From Candidatus Aminicenantota bacterium (GTDB taxonomy: Bacteria > Acidobacteriota > UBA6911 > RPQK01 > JAJDTT01), in the NCBI GenBank assembly GCA_026706325.1, contig JAPOYZ010000375.1:1-7732 (forward strand): a DNA stretch of 7,732 nucleotides. Reading direction: 5' to 3'. Positions 6,095 to 7,732 of the stretch are shown here, in pieces. The notes below the pieces were generated by a model, which made no database searches, was not told where the DNA came from, and saw only the letters and a list, made by a program, of their open reading frames with translations. Each line of letters starts with the position of its first letter. Position 1 is the stretch's first letter. The position numbers and the translations under genes are program-made.

Positions 6095-7732
6095 TCACTT
6101 CCCAGGAAAACGATCCGGTGGCAGCCTTTGCTTATAGGTACATGGTGGTTCATCCCAGTACCCACTACATCCCAGGAACTGCCCATACGGACCACTTCGC
6201 AAAACAAGAATCCCGTATTTACAACTGGGACAAGCCCTCGGAGAGGACTCGCAACGGCGATGGGAGCACTTTGTTCTTTGCCCGTCGGATAGAGAATATC
6301 CCTGTTTACAGGTTTCGCACCGAGGTGCCTGATGCTTGCAAATCGGGTGGTTGACGCACCGAAGAGTCTTGCCAGTCCTTGATTCGACGAGATAATCCCC
6401 ACAGCGAGGACAGTCTGGTGCTGAGTACCGGGCCAGATTACCAATACGACGAATACCCTCGTAGTCCTGGACCAGTTCACGAACGAAACTTGAAGTATCG
6501 ATCTGATCAGCAATCAAGTAGACCGCTCGCTTGGCCCGAGTTGCCGCAACGTAAAACAAGCGGCGTTCTTCCGCATGGGGGAAGGGATGCCCTCGCGTTG
6601 GGGGTAAGGCGAGATTGAGTAAAGGATCGTCGTCGATTTGGGAAGGAAAACCCATCCTGTCGTCCTTAAGGTCGAGTACGAGAGAAAAATCGGCTTCGCG
6701 CCCTTTCGCACTGTGGACCGTGCTGAATTCGACGCCCATGCGTCTGGACTTGGCTGTCTCTCTTACGGCATTCACACTACTTTTGTAACGACCGAGTGCC
6801 AGTACGGAGGAATCATTCTTGCCGTATCCTGGACTACCTTGGTCCCGAGTTCGTACCTGTTCCAGGATGTCATCGAGTGCGCGCTCGACCCCCTGAGACG
6901 GTTCCTTGGATGCAACCACCGTGATACCCAGATCGAGTTCATCGCTATTGGCACGAAGGCTTCTCTGGGTTTGTTCGGGGTTCCGCTGCACAAATTCCGA
7001 CGTGGGATCAGCCACGCGACTGCCGTATCTGAACGTTCTGCCCAGACTATGTTCACGGACGTGGCCAAGGTACTCTCCACAGCCACGAACAAGGCTCACG
7101 TCGCTGCCTGCAAAACGGTAGATTGATTGCCAATCGTCACCAACCAGAAAATAAGCGGTTTCGGGTGTATTGAGGGCTGTCAGCAGCGCCATTCGGCTGG
7201 CGGAGATGTCTTGAAACTCGTCGACAAGGATGTAGCGATACGTTGCGGAAGAACGATGGCTTTGAATCTGCCCGGCGGCTTCGTTGATCAGGTCTTCGAA
7301 GTCGACTGCGCCTTCTTTCGCAAGCCTCTTCTCATAACGCACCCGCACGGCTTCGAAAACTTTCAGAAAAGCTAAGCTCCGCAACTTGTCGGGGGATTCC
7401 CTTGCGCGGCGGTTTAGATCGTCCGCTGACAGATTGCTCGTCTTGACGTGTTTGAGAAACGAACGGATCAATCTGGATAGCCACGACTCGAGGATCGATC
7501 TGAGGTCGTCAAGCAGACGGTCGATGGAAACAGGGCAGAAACCTACACCGCTGTTTTCAAGTAGTTTCTTGAGTTCCTGGAGAAGAATGCCACGGCGGGC
7601 CTGCCAACTATAAGTCTCAATCAACTTGGTGCCATAGCGCTTGTGAATGCTGCGCTTCCAGTCGACGCTTTCCCGATAATTGGGGAAGAAAGGCGGAGCT
7701 TCACCTTCCTCATTGAGGGCGAAGTGCTCAAT
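6095..7732 (-). CDS. UvrD/HelD-like superfamily 1 DNA helicase with C-terminal zinc modules (N-terminus cut by window edge)
   Basis: 545 residues are visible; the frame stays open to the right edge, and the TTG at 7624 is internal because the preceding 36 codons (EHFALNEEGEAPPFFPNY..., then YGTK-LIETYSW) are typical of DNA helicase IV-like proteins. Walker A and the N-terminal domain must lie beyond 7732. In visible numbering, motif II DEFQD is at 171-175, motif III GDDWQSIYRF at 198-207, motif IV around GRTFRYGSR (231-239), motif V TVHSAKGREAD at 338-348 and motif VI VAATRAKR at 395-402. The tail (about 441-531) has twelve cysteines in three four-Cys sets, the last (CPSC...GCSGYW...C) resembling the topoisomerase C4 zinc finger. 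Such enzymes unwind DNA 3'-5' using ATP in repair or recombination. G+C is about 50%, below its neighbours. It is convergent with the peptidase gene. HelD-type assignment is strong; the physiological role is not known. Confidence 0.9.
   Translation of the reverse strand: MEHFALNEEGEAPPFFPNYRESVDWKRSIHKRYGTKLIETYSWQARRGILLQELKKLLENSGVGFCPVSIDRLLDDLRSILESWLSRLIRSFLKHVKTSNLSADDLNRRARESPDKLRSLAFLKVFEAVRVRYEKRLAKEGAVDFEDLINEAAGQIQSHRSSATYRYILVDEFQDISASRMALLTALNTPETAYFLVGDDWQSIYRFAGSDVSLVRGCGEYLGHVREHSLGRTFRYGSRVADPTSEFVQRNPEQTQRSLRANSDELDLGITVVASKEPSQGVERALDDILEQVRTRDQGSPGYGKNDSSVLALGRYKSSVNAVRETAKSRRMGVEFSTVHSAKGREADFSLVLDLKDDRMGFPSQIDDDPLLNLALPPTRGHPFPHAEERRLFYVAATRAKRAVYLIADQIDTSSFVRELVQDYEGIRRIGNLARYSAPDCPRCGDYLVESRTGKTLRCVNHPICKHQAPRCETCKQGYSLSDGQRTKCSHRRCESSPRACPSCKYGILVLRSGPYGQFLGCSGYWDEPPCTYKQRLPPDRFPGK

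Noticed and set aside
6638..7126. Open frame of 162 codons on the plus strand inside the helicase
   Set aside because: It overlaps helicase motifs III to V in antisense and shows no domain or ribosome site.
7622..7624. TTG as the start of the helicase gene
   Set aside because: The frame continues without a stop to the window edge and the 36 codons upstream encode conserved helicase IV-like sequence, so the TTG codes for an internal leucine.
6095..7732. Helicase as part of an anti-phage defence system
   Set aside because: No nuclease, methylase or other defence partner is in the window, and the motif pattern is that of a general HelD/UvrD-type helicase.

Overview
The window reads as ordinary chromosomal DNA from a high-GC Gram-negative-type bacterium. 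An Acidobacteriota member is my best guess. The reasons are the style of the secreted beta-propeller protein (also common in Planctomycetota and Verrucomicrobiota), the class Ib aspartate aminotransferase, and an M23 peptidase architecture that I associate with Acidobacteriota and Desulfobacterota. This assignment comes from family recognition only; there is no rRNA or other marker gene.

Layout from left to right. Positions 1-1229 (minus) hold a LarA-like protein (lactate racemase superfamily) whose last residues run off the left edge. Positions 1328-2902 (minus) encode a secreted five-bladed beta-propeller protein related to glycosyl hydrolase families 32/43; it lies upstream of the LarA homolog on the same strand and may be co-transcribed with it. 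Positions 2964-3278 (plus) encode a small antibiotic-biosynthesis-monooxygenase-fold protein, divergent from the propeller gene. Positions 3320-4498 (minus) encode a class I aminotransferase of the AspC type, with a near-consensus sigma-70 promoter that points to a TTG start. Positions 4654-6015 (plus) encode a membrane-anchored M23 (LytM) metallopeptidase with all zinc ligands present. Positions 6095-7732 (minus) hold the C-terminal part of a UvrD/HelD-like superfamily 1 helicase with three C-terminal four-cysteine modules; its N-terminus is beyond the right edge.

The genes do not form one obvious pathway. The propeller and LarA homolog could belong to a sugar or sugar-acid catabolic unit. 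The aminotransferase, the peptidase and the helicase look like independent metabolic, cell-wall and DNA-repair genes. The helicase region is clearly lower in G+C (about 50% in sampled rows) than the aminotransferase region (about 67% in a sampled row), the only sign of a possible difference in origin.

I found no RNA gene, CRISPR array, insertion sequence, phage gene or recognisable defence system. The most useful new observations are regulatory: the aspC promoter and start, the palindromes in the aspC/M23 divergent region, and a candidate promoter that overlaps the start codon of the propeller gene.
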